Positions 16,159 through 24,432 of a stretch of DNA of 64,000 nt are shown in pieces; position 1 is the stretch's first letter, and each line of letters begins with the position of its first letter. The position numbers were made by a program, and so were the translations under genes. Under the pieces are notes generated by a model. The model saw nothing but the letters and a program-made list of their open reading frames with translations. It searched no databases and had not been told where the DNA came from. Where the stretch lies: NCBI RefSeq assembly GCF_040096015.1, contig NZ_JBBMFO010000004.1, forward strand, positions 1 through 64,000, read 5' to 3'. This DNA is from Peptoniphilus_A hominis. Its GTDB lineage: Bacteria; Bacillota; Clostridia; Tissierellales; Peptoniphilaceae.

Positions 16159-16187
16159 TTTACATTTCATAGGACTTCGTGTATAAT
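16159..16187 (+). promoter_or_regulatory. Promoter of the CofE-like gene
   Basis: TTTACA (16159-16164), a 17-base spacer and TATAAT (16182-16187), about 50 bases before the start codon. Confidence 0.8.
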
Positions 16188-16238
16188 TTTGAAGTAAAAA
16201 AGTAATTTATTTATTTGTTTTTAAATGTAGGAGGAAAT

Positions 16239-17423
16239 ATGCAAAGATACATTGGAACAGTAGTGCGTGGAATTCGTACTCCGATTGTAAAAAGTGGAGA
16301 CAATCTAGTAGATATTGTCGTTGATTCCCTAGGCAAGGCTCTTGAATCAGAAAATATTTCTATGAAAGATAGAGATGTAGTGGCAGTAACTGAATCCTTA
16401 GTTGCTAGAGCTCAAAATAATTATGTCTCTGTTGATGACATAGCTTGTGATATTAATAAAAAATATGACGGAGAAATTGGAATAGTATTCCCTATTCTTA
16501 GCCGTAACAGATTTTCAACTATCTTAAGAGGAATCGCAAAATCAGGAAAGAAAATCCATTTTCTATTCTCCTACCCTTCTGATGAAGTTGGAAACTCACT
16601 AATGGATCCAAACCTTCTTTATGAAACTAAGATCAACCCTTTCACAGATGTCTTAGAAGAAAAGGATTATAGAAGAATTTTTGGTGAAGTCGTTAAGCAC
16701 GAATTCACAGGCATTGACTATGTCACTCTTTACAAGGAAATTTGTGGCGGCAACTGCGACATCCACTTCTCAAATGACCCTAAGACAATTTTAAAATATA
16801 CAGATGAAGTTCTTGTTGGTTCAACTCACACAAGATTCTCCATCAAGAGACTTTTAAAGGACGAAGGAGCAAAAGTTGTTCTTGGTCTTGACGATATCCT
16901 AACTGAATCAATTAATGGCAGTGGTTACAATAAAGACTTTGGCCTTCTTGGCTCAAACTTTGCCTCTGAAAGCAAATTAAAATTATTCCCAAGAGATGGC
17001 GAAGAATTTGTAAATGCAGTTCAAAAGAAATTAATTGACAAGTACAATAAAGAAATCGAAGTAATGATTTACGGCGACGGCGCCTTCAAAGATCCAGTTG
17101 GAAAAATTTGGGAACTTGCTGACCCAGTAGTTTCACCTGCCCACACTAAGGGACTTGCTGGCACACCTAGCGAACTTAAAATAAAATACATTGCAGACAC
17201 TGACCTTAAGGATATGGACACAGAACACGCAACTGCTGCAATGAAGGAAAAAATTTCTCACAAAAATAAAGATTTAGTGGGAACTGATGAAACTCTTGGC
17301 ACAACTCCAAGAAGAATCACTGACCTACTTGGAAGTCTTTGCGACCTTACAAGTGGTTCTGGCGACAAGGGAACTCCAGTAGTTTTAATTCAAGGCTACT
17401 TCGACAACTTTGCTACTGAATAA
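16239..17423 (+). CDS. CofE-like gamma-glutamyl ligase domain protein
   Basis: The 394-residue protein resembles coenzyme F420-0:L-glutamate ligase (CofE). Family-like stretches are IGTVVRGIRTPIVKSGDNLVDIV, DVVAVTESLVAR, and GDGAFKDPVGKIWELADPVVSPA. True CofE adds glutamates to F420-0, but no F420 biosynthesis or F420-dependent gene is visible here, and Firmicutes carry orphan homologues of unknown substrate. The ATG at 16239 has TAGGAGGAAAT before it and replaces an in-frame start eight codons upstream. The gene stands alone between its own promoter and terminator. Confidence 0.8.
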   Translation: MQRYIGTVVRGIRTPIVKSGDNLVDIVVDSLGKALESENISMKDRDVVAVTESLVARAQNNYVSVDDIACDINKKYDGEIGIVFPILSRNRFSTILRGIAKSGKKIHFLFSYPSDEVGNSLMDPNLLYETKINPFTDVLEEKDYRRIFGEVVKHEFTGIDYVTLYKEICGGNCDIHFSNDPKTILKYTDEVLVGSTHTRFSIKRLLKDEGAKVVLGLDDILTESINGSGYNKDFGLLGSNFASESKLKLFPRDGEEFVNAVQKKLIDKYNKEIEVMIYGDGAFKDPVGKIWELADPVVSPAHTKGLAGTPSELKIKYIADTDLKDMDTEHATAAMKEKISHKNKDLVGTDETLGTTPRRITDLLGSLCDLTSGSGDKGTPVVLIQGYFDNFATE

Positions 17424-17446
17424 TAAATTTAAAAATATAAATTTTT

Positions 17447-17470
17447 AAGGAGCTTCGGCTCCTTTTTTTT
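17447..17470 (+). terminator. Terminator of the CofE-like gene
   Basis: AAGGAGC-TTCG-GCTCCTT followed by T8, with an exceptionally stable tetraloop. Confidence 0.92.
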
Positions 17471-17534
17471 ATTTGCTCTTTTACATAAATTTTAAATATA
17501 TTTTAAATAAATTTTTAAAAAACACCCCTTTTCT

Positions 17535-17563
17535 TTGATAAAACCTTTTCATTGTATTACAAT
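17535..17563 (+). promoter_or_regulatory. Promoter of the hydrogenase operon
   Basis: TTGATA (17535-17540), a 17-base spacer and TACAAT (17558-17563), 20 bases before the first gene's ATG. The leader is thus very short, leaving no room for a riboswitch. Confidence 0.7.
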
Positions 17564-17582
17564 GGAAAGAGAGGTGATAGTT

Positions 17583-18089
17583 ATGAAGTTTAATACTATG
17601 GGTCTAGACAATGCTCTTCTAAAGAGTTTAAAGGACTACATAGACACTTTCGATAATAAGGAAAACAATATTATAAGTATTCTTCACTACGCTCAAGATA
17701 TTTTTGGCTACCTGCCAAAGGAACTTCAAGTTTACATAGCAAGGCTTACCGGTCTTCCTGCAAGCAGAATAAATGGAATTGTAACTTTTTATTCCTTCTT
17801 CAACGAAAAGAAGATGGGCAAGTTTAAAGTTGATGTCTGCCTTGGCACTGCTTGCTTTGTAAAGGGCTCAGAAGAAATTATGAAGGCCTTTAAAGATGAA
17901 CTTAGCGTTGATGGCGATGGACTTAGCGAAGACGGTCTTTTTAATGTAAATTCTATTAGGTGCGTGGGAGCTTGTGGCATTGGCCCCGTAGTCCGCGTCA
18001 ACGACAAAATTTATGGTCATGTTGAAGTTAGTGATGTCAAGGAAATTATAAAGGCACACAGAAACGAATTAGCTACAGAAAAAAATTAA
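17583..18089 (+). CDS. NuoE-like [2Fe-2S] subunit of the hydrogenase (HndA/HydC type)
   Basis: The 168-residue protein is a thioredoxin-fold ferredoxin of the NuoE family. After a helical N terminus (ISILHYAQDIFGYLPKE) come the cluster cysteines in VCLGTACFVKG and in RCVGACGIGP. It passes electrons between the NuoF-like flavin subunit and the rest of the complex. The ATG at 17583 follows AGAGGTGATAGTT; an upstream in-frame ATG would fall within the promoter. It is the first gene of a four-gene operon. Confidence 0.92.
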   Translation: MKFNTMGLDNALLKSLKDYIDTFDNKENNIISILHYAQDIFGYLPKELQVYIARLTGLPASRINGIVTFYSFFNEKKMGKFKVDVCLGTACFVKGSEEIMKAFKDELSVDGDGLSEDGLFNVNSIRCVGACGIGPVVRVNDKIYGHVEVSDVKEIIKAHRNELATEKN

Positions 18090-18114
18090 ATTATAGATTT
18101 CAAAGGAGGTAATT

Positions 18115-18504
18115 ATGGCAAAAATAGATTCCTTGGAAAAACTTATTTCTATAAAAGAATCGAGACATCACCAAACTATTTTAAGAGATATTGGCGACAT
18201 GCCTGACGATGATGTTATAGAAATTTTTATAACTGGCAATGAAAGAGAAAAATATGCAGAGATAGAAAAAGTTTTTGACGACTTAAAGAGCTTTGTCCGC
18301 GAGAAGGGCATGCGAAACTGCAAATTTTTATTCAAGGACGACCCAAACCAAAAAGAAAAGTTTAACATTGAAATAAAATTTAATGTCTGCGCCAATGTTA
18401 AGAGCAACTCCCTTGACACTGAAGCCATAAAAGATTTTATTTTAAATGTTGCTTCTATGAAAAGTCAAACTCTTGAGTACGAAAAAGAGGTGACCCATGA
18501 ATAA
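18115..18504 (+). CDS. Small HndB-position protein lacking iron-sulfur cysteines
   Basis: The 129-residue protein lies where NADP-reducing hydrogenase operons encode HndB, a thioredoxin-like [2Fe-2S] protein. Its N terminus SLEKLISIKE matches the HndB-like opening and a strand DDVIEIFITGN follows, but the loop that should carry the first cluster cysteines has none. Only two cysteines (near residues 69 and 92) are present, not in ferredoxin spacing. I read it as a degenerate, probably structural, HndB relative; this is an inference from position and length. Its stop overlaps the start of the next gene. Confidence 0.6.
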   Translation: MAKIDSLEKLISIKESRHHQTILRDIGDMPDDDVIEIFITGNEREKYAEIEKVFDDLKSFVREKGMRNCKFLFKDDPNQKEKFNIEIKFNVCANVKSNSLDTEAIKDFILNVASMKSQTLEYEKEVTHE

Positions 18505-20266
18505 TTTGAGATTACAAGTGCTTATTTGCAAGGGAACTGGCTGTGTCTCTGCAAGAAGTGATTTGATTAAAGAAAATTTTGATAAGGCAATTGAACATTA
18601 CAAGATAAAAGATGTGGAAGCCATGATAACTGGTTGCTTTGGCTTTTGCGGCGAAGGTCCCATTGTAAAGGTTGAGCCTGACAATGTCTTTTACACTCAT
18701 GTAAGACCTGAAGATGTAAATGAAATTGTGGCAGAACACATTCTTCACGGTAGACCTGTCAAGAGACTTCTCTACAAAAATCCAAAAAATAAGGAGCCAA
18801 TTTACAATCAAAGGGAAATGAGTTTTTACGGCAAGCAAACTCGTGTTGCCTTAAAAAACTGCGGCAAAATTGACCCAGAAAATATTGAAGACTACATATC
18901 CTACGACGGCTACCAAGCTCTCTTTAAAGTTTTAACTGAGATGACTCCGCAAGAAGTCATAGACCTTATAAAAGCATCTGGACTTCGTGGTCGTGGCGGC
19001 GGAGGTTTCCCTACTGGCATTAAATGGCAAAATACATATAATTCTCCAGGTCATGAAAAATATATTTTCTGCAACGCTGACGAAGGCGACCCTGGTGCCT
19101 TTATGGATAGAAGTATTTTGGAAGGCGACCCCAACTCCGTTGTTGAGGCAATGACAATTGGCGGCTACGCAACTGGTGCAAACCACGGAGTAGTTTACAT
19201 CAGGGCTGAATATCCCCTTGCCATTCATAGACTAAAGACTGCAATTTCTCAAGCAAGAGACTATGGCTTCTTGGGAAAAAATATTTTTAATTCAGGCTTT
19301 GACTTTGACATTGAAATTAGATACGGTGCAGGTGCCTTTGTCTGCGGCGAAGAAACTGCCCTCATTCACTCTGTGGAAGGCAAGAGAGGAGAACCTACGA
19401 GAAAGCCTCCTTTCCCTAGCGTAAAGGGCTATATGGGTAAGCCTACAACTGTAAATAATGTTGAAACCTATGCAAATATTCCAAAGATTATTTTAAAGGG
19501 AACTGACTGGTTCACTTCCATGGGAACAGAAAAATCTAAGGGCACAAAGGTCTTTGCCCTAGCTGGCAAGGTAAATAATGTTGGACTTGTTGAAGTGCCT
19601 ATGGGCATAACTATTCGTGAAATTGTCTACGACATCGGCGGTGGCATTCCTGACGGCAAAAAGTTTAAGGCAGTGCAAATTGGTGGACCTTCTGGTGGGA
19701 TGATCACCAAGGAAAATATTGACACCCCAATAGATTATGAAAACTTAAAAGAAATTGGTGCCATGATGGGGTCTGGTGGACTAATTGTCATGGACGAAGA
19801 CAACGACATGGTTGAGATTGCAAAATTTTATCTTGAATTTACCCAAGACGAATCCTGCGGCAAGTGCACACCTTGTCGACTTGGCACCAAGAGGCTTCTT
19901 GAAATGCTGACAAAACTTTTAGATGACAAGGGCTCAGAAGAAGACCTGCAAAAAATCGAAGACCTCTGTCACAACATAATAAACTCAGCTGCTTGTGGTC
20001 TTGGACAAACTGCACCAAATCCAATTCTATCTACTATGAAATATTTTCCTGATGAATATTTAAAATATGCTAGACACGAAGTGAAGAGAGCCTACAAGAT
20101 AAATAAGGACAAGTGCATTGGCTGTCACAGATGTGCAAGGGAATGCCCTGTCAAGTGCATATCAGGAAAGCCAAAGGAAAAACACGAAATTAATGAGGAC
20201 AAGTGCATAGCCTGCGGAACTTGCTTTAAGACATGTCCTGTAGGTGCAGTTGTGGAACCTAAATAG
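18497..20266 (+). CDS. NuoF-like NAD(P)H/FMN subunit of the hydrogenase (HndC/HydB type)
   Basis: The 589-residue protein has an N-terminal thioredoxin-like ferredoxin (CKGTGC and CFGFCGEGP), a flavin/NADH-binding 51-kDa domain (GLRGRGGGGFPTGIKW, CNADEGDPGAFMDR), an SLBB domain, a [4Fe-4S] site in ESCGKCTPCRLG, and two C-terminal [4Fe-4S] ferredoxin motifs (CIGCHRCARECP and CIACGTCFKTCP). It oxidises or reduces NAD(P)(H) in the soluble hydrogenase complex; in related enzymes this subunit hosts electron bifurcation. Confidence 0.95.
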   Translation: MNNLRLQVLICKGTGCVSARSDLIKENFDKAIEHYKIKDVEAMITGCFGFCGEGPIVKVEPDNVFYTHVRPEDVNEIVAEHILHGRPVKRLLYKNPKNKEPIYNQREMSFYGKQTRVALKNCGKIDPENIEDYISYDGYQALFKVLTEMTPQEVIDLIKASGLRGRGGGGFPTGIKWQNTYNSPGHEKYIFCNADEGDPGAFMDRSILEGDPNSVVEAMTIGGYATGANHGVVYIRAEYPLAIHRLKTAISQARDYGFLGKNIFNSGFDFDIEIRYGAGAFVCGEETALIHSVEGKRGEPTRKPPFPSVKGYMGKPTTVNNVETYANIPKIILKGTDWFTSMGTEKSKGTKVFALAGKVNNVGLVEVPMGITIREIVYDIGGGIPDGKKFKAVQIGGPSGGMITKENIDTPIDYENLKEIGAMMGSGGLIVMDEDNDMVEIAKFYLEFTQDESCGKCTPCRLGTKRLLEMLTKLLDDKGSEEDLQKIEDLCHNIINSAACGLGQTAPNPILSTMKYFPDEYLKYARHEVKRAYKINKDKCIGCHRCARECPVKCISGKPKEKHEINEDKCIACGTCFKTCPVGAVVEPK

Positions 20267-20275
20267 AGGTGAATT

Positions 20276-22012
20276 ATGATAAATTGTGTTATTAATGATA
20301 AAAAATTAAAAGTTAAGGAAGGCACGACAATCTTAGAAGCTGCAAAAGAAATTGGCATCGACATCCCTACACTTTGTCATATGAAGCTTCCTAACTTTAA
20401 TTATGAAAATAAACCTTCAAGCTGTAGAATTTGTATGGTTGAAGTTGTGGGAAGACCAAAACTTTGCACAGCTTGCTCTGAAGAAATAACTGAAGGCATG
20501 GTAGTAAATACTGACACGCCAAGGGCAGTTGAAGCGAGAAAGATTAACCTAGAGCTTCTCCTCTCCAACCACCCAAAGGACTGCCTAGTATGTCCCAAAA
20601 ATTTAAACTGCGAACTTCAAGCCTTGGCAGAAAAAATGGGCATAAGAGAAATTGCCTACAAGGGCGAGAGAATGCAACATAAGGTGGACGCATCTTCCAA
20701 CTCCATTTACAGAAATCCAAATAAGTGTGTCATGTGCAGAAGATGCGAAACAATGTGTAACGAAGTTCAAACTGTGGGCACACTTAGCGGCATAAATCGT
20801 GGCTTTGATGCCATAGTTGCCCCTGCCTTTAACATTCCTCTTGCAGAAAGTTCTTGTACCTTCTGCGGCCAATGTGTGGCAGTTTGCCCAACAGGTGCAA
20901 TAGTAGAAATTGATGCAACGGCAAAAGTTTTTAATGCCATAAAAAATCCAAAGAAGCATGTAGTAGTGCAAGTTGCCCCATCAATTAGAGTTGCCATTGG
21001 AGAGCTCTTTGACATGGAGCCAGGCGAAGTTACAACGGGAAAACTTGTCACAGCTCTTAGAAAGCTCGGCTTTGATGTAGTCTTTGACACAGACTTTTCA
21101 GCCGACTTGACAGTTATGGAAGAAGCAAGCGAACTTGTGGATAGAATTAAAAACAATAAAACTCTTCCAATTTTGACTTCCTGCTGCCCTGCCTGGGTTA
21201 GATTTATAGAGATGAATTATCCTGACATGTTGGATATTCCTTCAAGCTGTAAGTCCCCACAAATTATGATGGGCTCCATGGTAAAAACTTATTACTCAAA
21301 TAAAACAGGGATCCCTGCCAAGGACATTGTCATGGTTTCAGTAATGCCTTGCACAGCAAAAAAGGCTGAAGCAGCAAGATCAGAACTTGGAACCAAGGAT
21401 ATTCGCGATGTGGACTATGTCCTTTCAACTAGAGAACTTGGAAGAATGATAAAACTTTACGGCATAGACTTTAACGGACTTGAAGAAGGCAAATTCGATA
21501 AATTAATGGGCGAATCTTCTGGCGCAGGAACAATTTTTGGCACAACTGGCGGCGTAATTGAAGCAGCCATAAGAACTGCCAGCGAATGGATGACTGGAGA
21601 AGAGCTAGAAAAAATTGAATTTGAGGAACTTAGAGGTCTTAAGGGCATAAGAGGAGCCGAAGTTAAAATTGGTGACTTGAACTTAAAAGTTGGCATAGCT
21701 CACGGACTTGGCAACGCCAGAAAATTATTAGACGGCATAAAAAGCAGGAAGTACGACTTCGATGCCATAGAAATTATGGCTTGCCCTGGCGGCTGCATCG
21801 GTGGCGGTGGCCAACCTTACCACCATGGTCACGAAGAAGTTCTTTTAAAGAGACAAAGGGCACTTTACGAAATTGACAAAAATAAAAAAATTAGAAAGTC
21901 TCACGAAAATCCAATGATAAAAGAAATTTACAAAAATTATCTTGGCAAACCTTATGGCGAAAGAGCCCACGACCTGCTTCACACATCCTATATTCCTAGA
22001 GAAAAAATTTAA
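20276..22012 (+). CDS. [FeFe] hydrogenase catalytic subunit (HndD/HydA type)
   Basis: The 578-residue protein has an N-terminal [2Fe-2S] domain (SCRICMVEV), a His-Cys3 cluster region, two [4Fe-4S] motifs (CVMCRRCETMC, CTFCGQCVAVCP) and the H-cluster domain with its three signatures TSCCPAWV, MPCTAKKAE and ACPGGCIGGGGQP. It makes or consumes H2. With the NuoE- and NuoF-like partners the complex probably couples NAD(P)H and ferredoxin oxidation to H2 release, fitting an amino-acid fermenter. The maturases HydE, HydF and HydG are not in the window. Confidence 0.96.
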   Translation: MINCVINDKKLKVKEGTTILEAAKEIGIDIPTLCHMKLPNFNYENKPSSCRICMVEVVGRPKLCTACSEEITEGMVVNTDTPRAVEARKINLELLLSNHPKDCLVCPKNLNCELQALAEKMGIREIAYKGERMQHKVDASSNSIYRNPNKCVMCRRCETMCNEVQTVGTLSGINRGFDAIVAPAFNIPLAESSCTFCGQCVAVCPTGAIVEIDATAKVFNAIKNPKKHVVVQVAPSIRVAIGELFDMEPGEVTTGKLVTALRKLGFDVVFDTDFSADLTVMEEASELVDRIKNNKTLPILTSCCPAWVRFIEMNYPDMLDIPSSCKSPQIMMGSMVKTYYSNKTGIPAKDIVMVSVMPCTAKKAEAARSELGTKDIRDVDYVLSTRELGRMIKLYGIDFNGLEEGKFDKLMGESSGAGTIFGTTGGVIEAAIRTASEWMTGEELEKIEFEELRGLKGIRGAEVKIGDLNLKVGIAHGLGNARKLLDGIKSRKYDFDAIEIMACPGGCIGGGGQPYHHGHEEVLLKRQRALYEIDKNKKIRKSHENPMIKEIYKNYLGKPYGERAHDLLHTSYIPREKI

Positions 22013-22037
22013 AATAATTTAATATGTTAAAAAGAAG

Positions 22038-22074
22038 AAAGGCGGAGACAACATTTTGTTCTCCACCTTTTTTT
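22038..22074 (+). terminator. Terminator of the hydrogenase operon
   Basis: GGCGGAGA-CAACATTTTG-TTCTCCACC ends in seven T residues. Its T tail is also the start of the direct repeat described at 22066. Confidence 0.85.
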
Positions 22075-22093
22075 GAAATCATATATATCAAAA
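22066..22093 (+). repeat. Left copy of a 28-bp direct repeat bounding the island
   Basis: CCTTTTTTTGAAATCATATA and the next eight bases (TATCAAAA) occur identically at 32741-32768. This copy overlaps the hydrogenase terminator tail and touches the 3' end of the intron. The two copies bracket 10.6 kb. Confidence 0.8.
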
Positions 22094-22673
22094 ATCGAGT
22101 AGGGGCTAATTAATAGCCCCTCTCACACCACCCGTACGTACCGTTCGGTATACGGCGGTTCAATATTTTCTTGTATCATATTATTTATTACTGATGTATC
22201 TATTTAACTTTATTCTTTTTGTATCCGAACCTTGAGAAATGAATACGTCATTTCTTGTGTTCCATCAAGTCATAGTACATCCTTTTCAAATATTACAATA
22301 AATATCGTTCCTCCCTTCGCTCCATTTCCATTACAGAAACTTCTTCGCTACTATGATTCTGCTGACTTCTCACTATTCGTTGTTACTACTATTTCGATAG
22401 CGAGACCTCACGGGATAAGCTCTAATACTTTCATCGTTTACTTGCAGAATTTACGCCTTGGGTTTACGATTGTCTTTTGGGTCTTTGTTATCTATAGCTA
22501 ACTTGCCCACCTTTTACGCCTTGTATTCTGTTCCTGTTCGTCAAGCCACGATTTCGCTATTGCTTCTTCTCTCCTACACGTCGCCGTGTAAAACTTGCAA
22601 GTCGCTATGGGATTCGTCGACAACTACGCTCCTTAAGGAATTTCACCCCAGAATTAGAACATGCCCGTCATAC
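22094..22673 (-). mobile_element. ORF-less group II intron, class C-like
   Basis: On the minus strand the segment starts GTATGACGGGCATG and ends with a domain V-like hairpin (ACCGCCGTATACC..GGTACGTACGG, about 22103-22142) and a domain VI-like hairpin AGGGGCTATTAATTAGCCCC followed by TACTCGAT. These are group II intron 3' features. It begins right after the T tail of the nitrilase terminator on the same strand, the insertion habit of class C introns. No reverse transcriptase frame is present, so it is ORF-less or deleted. Exact ends are estimated. Confidence 0.75.
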
Positions 22674-22680
22674 TATAAAT

Positions 22681-22712
22681 AAAGACCTCGGAATTAACCC
22701 AAGGTCTTCATT
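22681..22712 (-). terminator. Terminator of the nitrilase operon
   Basis: On the minus strand AAGACCTTGGG-TTAATT-CCGAGGTCTT followed by TATTTATA. The intron starts immediately downstream. Confidence 0.85.
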
Positions 22713-22720
22713 AAATCATT

Positions 22721-23545
22721 TTAAATTTCTTCAACTTTATAAATGTCTGCTCTTCTGTTTTTTAAAGTTCCTATTTTTCTTCTGATTTCTTCAACATAAT
22801 CTAAATCGATTTCTGTTAAAATAACACCTTCCCTATCAGACGATTTCGCAATTATATTTCCCCAAGGATCTATAATTATGGTTTTACCATATGCTGCCAC
22901 AGTTGGTTTTTGACCTATTTGAGCTGGAGCTACTACATAACATCCATTTTCTATAGCTCTTGTTTTTAAAATAGGCTCCCAATGATCCTTACCCGTATTC
23001 ATTGTGAAATTTGCTGGAACAAATAAAATATTTGCTCCTTTAAGTGTCATTAATCTAAATAATTCTGGGAATCTCATATCATAACAGATAGAAAGCCCAA
23101 AGTGTCCATAATCTTTTGTATCAAAAGTTACTATTTTATCTCCTGGATGAACTTTATTAGACTCTCTTATGCTAGGCCCATTTAATACATCAACGTCAAA
23201 AGGATGCAATTTATGGTATTTCGTTTTTAATTCACCATCTGGTCCAACTAGGAAATTACAATTATAAGGAATTTCCCCATCCCTATCCTCGTATATACTT
23301 CCAGCATGAATCCAGACACTATATTTCTTAGCTAATTCTGAAATCATCTTGAACGTTTTTCCACCAGGAATTTTTTCTGCAACTTGTCTTGAGTCATCTC
23401 CTATATAGTTTGAACCTTCTGGAAATGCTATAACTTTTGCTCCTTTTTCAGCAGCTTCTATTATATACTTTTCCATCTTTTTTAAATTTTCTTCTTTATC
23501 TTGTTGCGAGTTAAGCTGTACAGCAGCTAGCAAGAATTTATTCAT
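22721..23545 (-). CDS. Carbon-nitrogen hydrolase (nitrilase superfamily)
   Basis: The 274-residue protein carries the nitrilase triad: glutamate in AFPEGSNY, lysine in YHKLHPFD and cysteine in LSICYDMRFPELFR. That set and length fit the omega-amidase/Nit2-like branch of amidases, which hydrolyse small amides to acids and ammonia; the real substrate is unknown. The ATG at 23545 has GGAGGTAAAA in front. It is the last gene of a permease-lyase-amidase operon, so it likely acts on a compound imported by the permease or on a product of the lyase step. Confidence 0.85.
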   Translation of the reverse strand: MNKFLLAAVQLNSQQDKEENLKKMEKYIIEAAEKGAKVIAFPEGSNYIGDDSRQVAEKIPGGKTFKMISELAKKYSVWIHAGSIYEDRDGEIPYNCNFLVGPDGELKTKYHKLHPFDVDVLNGPSIRESNKVHPGDKIVTFDTKDYGHFGLSICYDMRFPELFRLMTLKGANILFVPANFTMNTGKDHWEPILKTRAIENGCYVVAPAQIGQKPTVAAYGKTIIIDPWGNIIAKSSDREGVILTEIDLDYVEEIRRKIGTLKNRRADIYKVEEI

Positions 23546-23560
23546 TTTTACCTCCATTAT

Positions 23561-24421
23561 TTATTTATAGTATTTAGAATATTCTTCTGTTACCTCTTCA
23601 AGTCCCATTAGGTTATATAGCTTTAAGGCAGGATAAACCATTCTATCCCTAGATTTAAGTGTGGACTTGTTTGTAATAAGATCTTCAAAAACACTTTCTA
23701 CAGCAAAAGCTGCTGATAACACTGAAGACATAGGATACAATCCTAATTTATAATTAAATTCCACTAATTCATCATAGTTTAAGCTTGCTGGGAACCCTTT
23801 TTCGTTTAGATTAATCATGAGTTTTATTTTAGCCTCTTCAGAAACCTTTTTTACCTCATCTAAATCTTTTAATCCATCAACATAAGCACAATCTGCCCCG
23901 AGTTCCTTTGCCTTATTAACCCTTTCGATAGCTTCGTCTATTCCGTAATCATACATATTTGCAGCAGTTCTATAAACAATAACAAAATCTTCAGAAACGC
24001 TATCTCTTATAGCTTTAATTTTAGGTCCTATTAGAGAAAAATCTATAATTTCATGACTGCTAGGCTTAGTTGCTGGAAGTAATTTATCATCAATTTGTAA
24101 CCCTGATGCTCCGCATTTTTCATAAAGGCTTGCAGCATGAGCAGCATGAATTGTATTACCAAATCCATTGTCCATATCTGCTATTAGTGGCAATTTTGAT
24201 GTTTGACAAATATTTAAAATTGTATTTGAAAAATCTGAAATATTAAGAAGGCCAACGTCTGGCAATCCTAACTTTGCATATGCTAAAGATCCGCCTGATA
24301 AAAATATACATTTAAAACCAACTTTTTCAGCATACCTTGCTGTTATACAATCGTAAATACCAGGAATCATTATAAACTCATCGTTATTTAAAATTTCTCT
24401 AAGCTTTTTAGTTTTGTTCAT
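23561..24421 (-). CDS. Isocitrate lyase/PEP mutase-family lyase
   Basis: The 286-residue protein is a TIM-barrel enzyme of the PEP mutase/isocitrate lyase group: PGIYDCITARYAEKVGF, GLPDVGLLN, PLIADMDNGFG (metal ligands) and GLQIDDKLLPATKPSSH. The loop lacks the KKCGH of true isocitrate lyase, so it more likely cleaves a C-C bond in a substituted malate, as in 2,3-dimethylmalate lyase or methylisocitrate lyase, or decarboxylates oxaloacetate. It lies between the permease and amidase genes with gaps of about 12-16 bases. Confidence 0.82.
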   Translation of the reverse strand: MNKTKKLREILNNDEFIMIPGIYDCITARYAEKVGFKCIFLSGGSLAYAKLGLPDVGLLNISDFSNTILNICQTSKLPLIADMDNGFGNTIHAAHAASLYEKCGASGLQIDDKLLPATKPSSHEIIDFSLIGPKIKAIRDSVSEDFVIVYRTAANMYDYGIDEAIERVNKAKELGADCAYVDGLKDLDEVKKVSEEAKIKLMINLNEKGFPASLNYDELVEFNYKLGLYPMSSVLSAAFAVESVFEDLITNKSTLKSRDRMVYPALKLYNLMGLEEVTEEYSKYYK

Positions 24422-24432
24422 TTTTTTACTCC

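Noticed and set aside
22094..22150. Inverted-repeat end of another insertion sequence at the left island edge
   Set aside because: The hairpins match group II intron domains V and VI better, and no transposase or second end is found.
22232..22682. Plus-strand open frames of 74-89 codons between the hydrogenase and nitrilase genes
   Set aside because: They lie entirely over the group II intron on the opposite strand, have no ribosome binding sites and unnatural composition.
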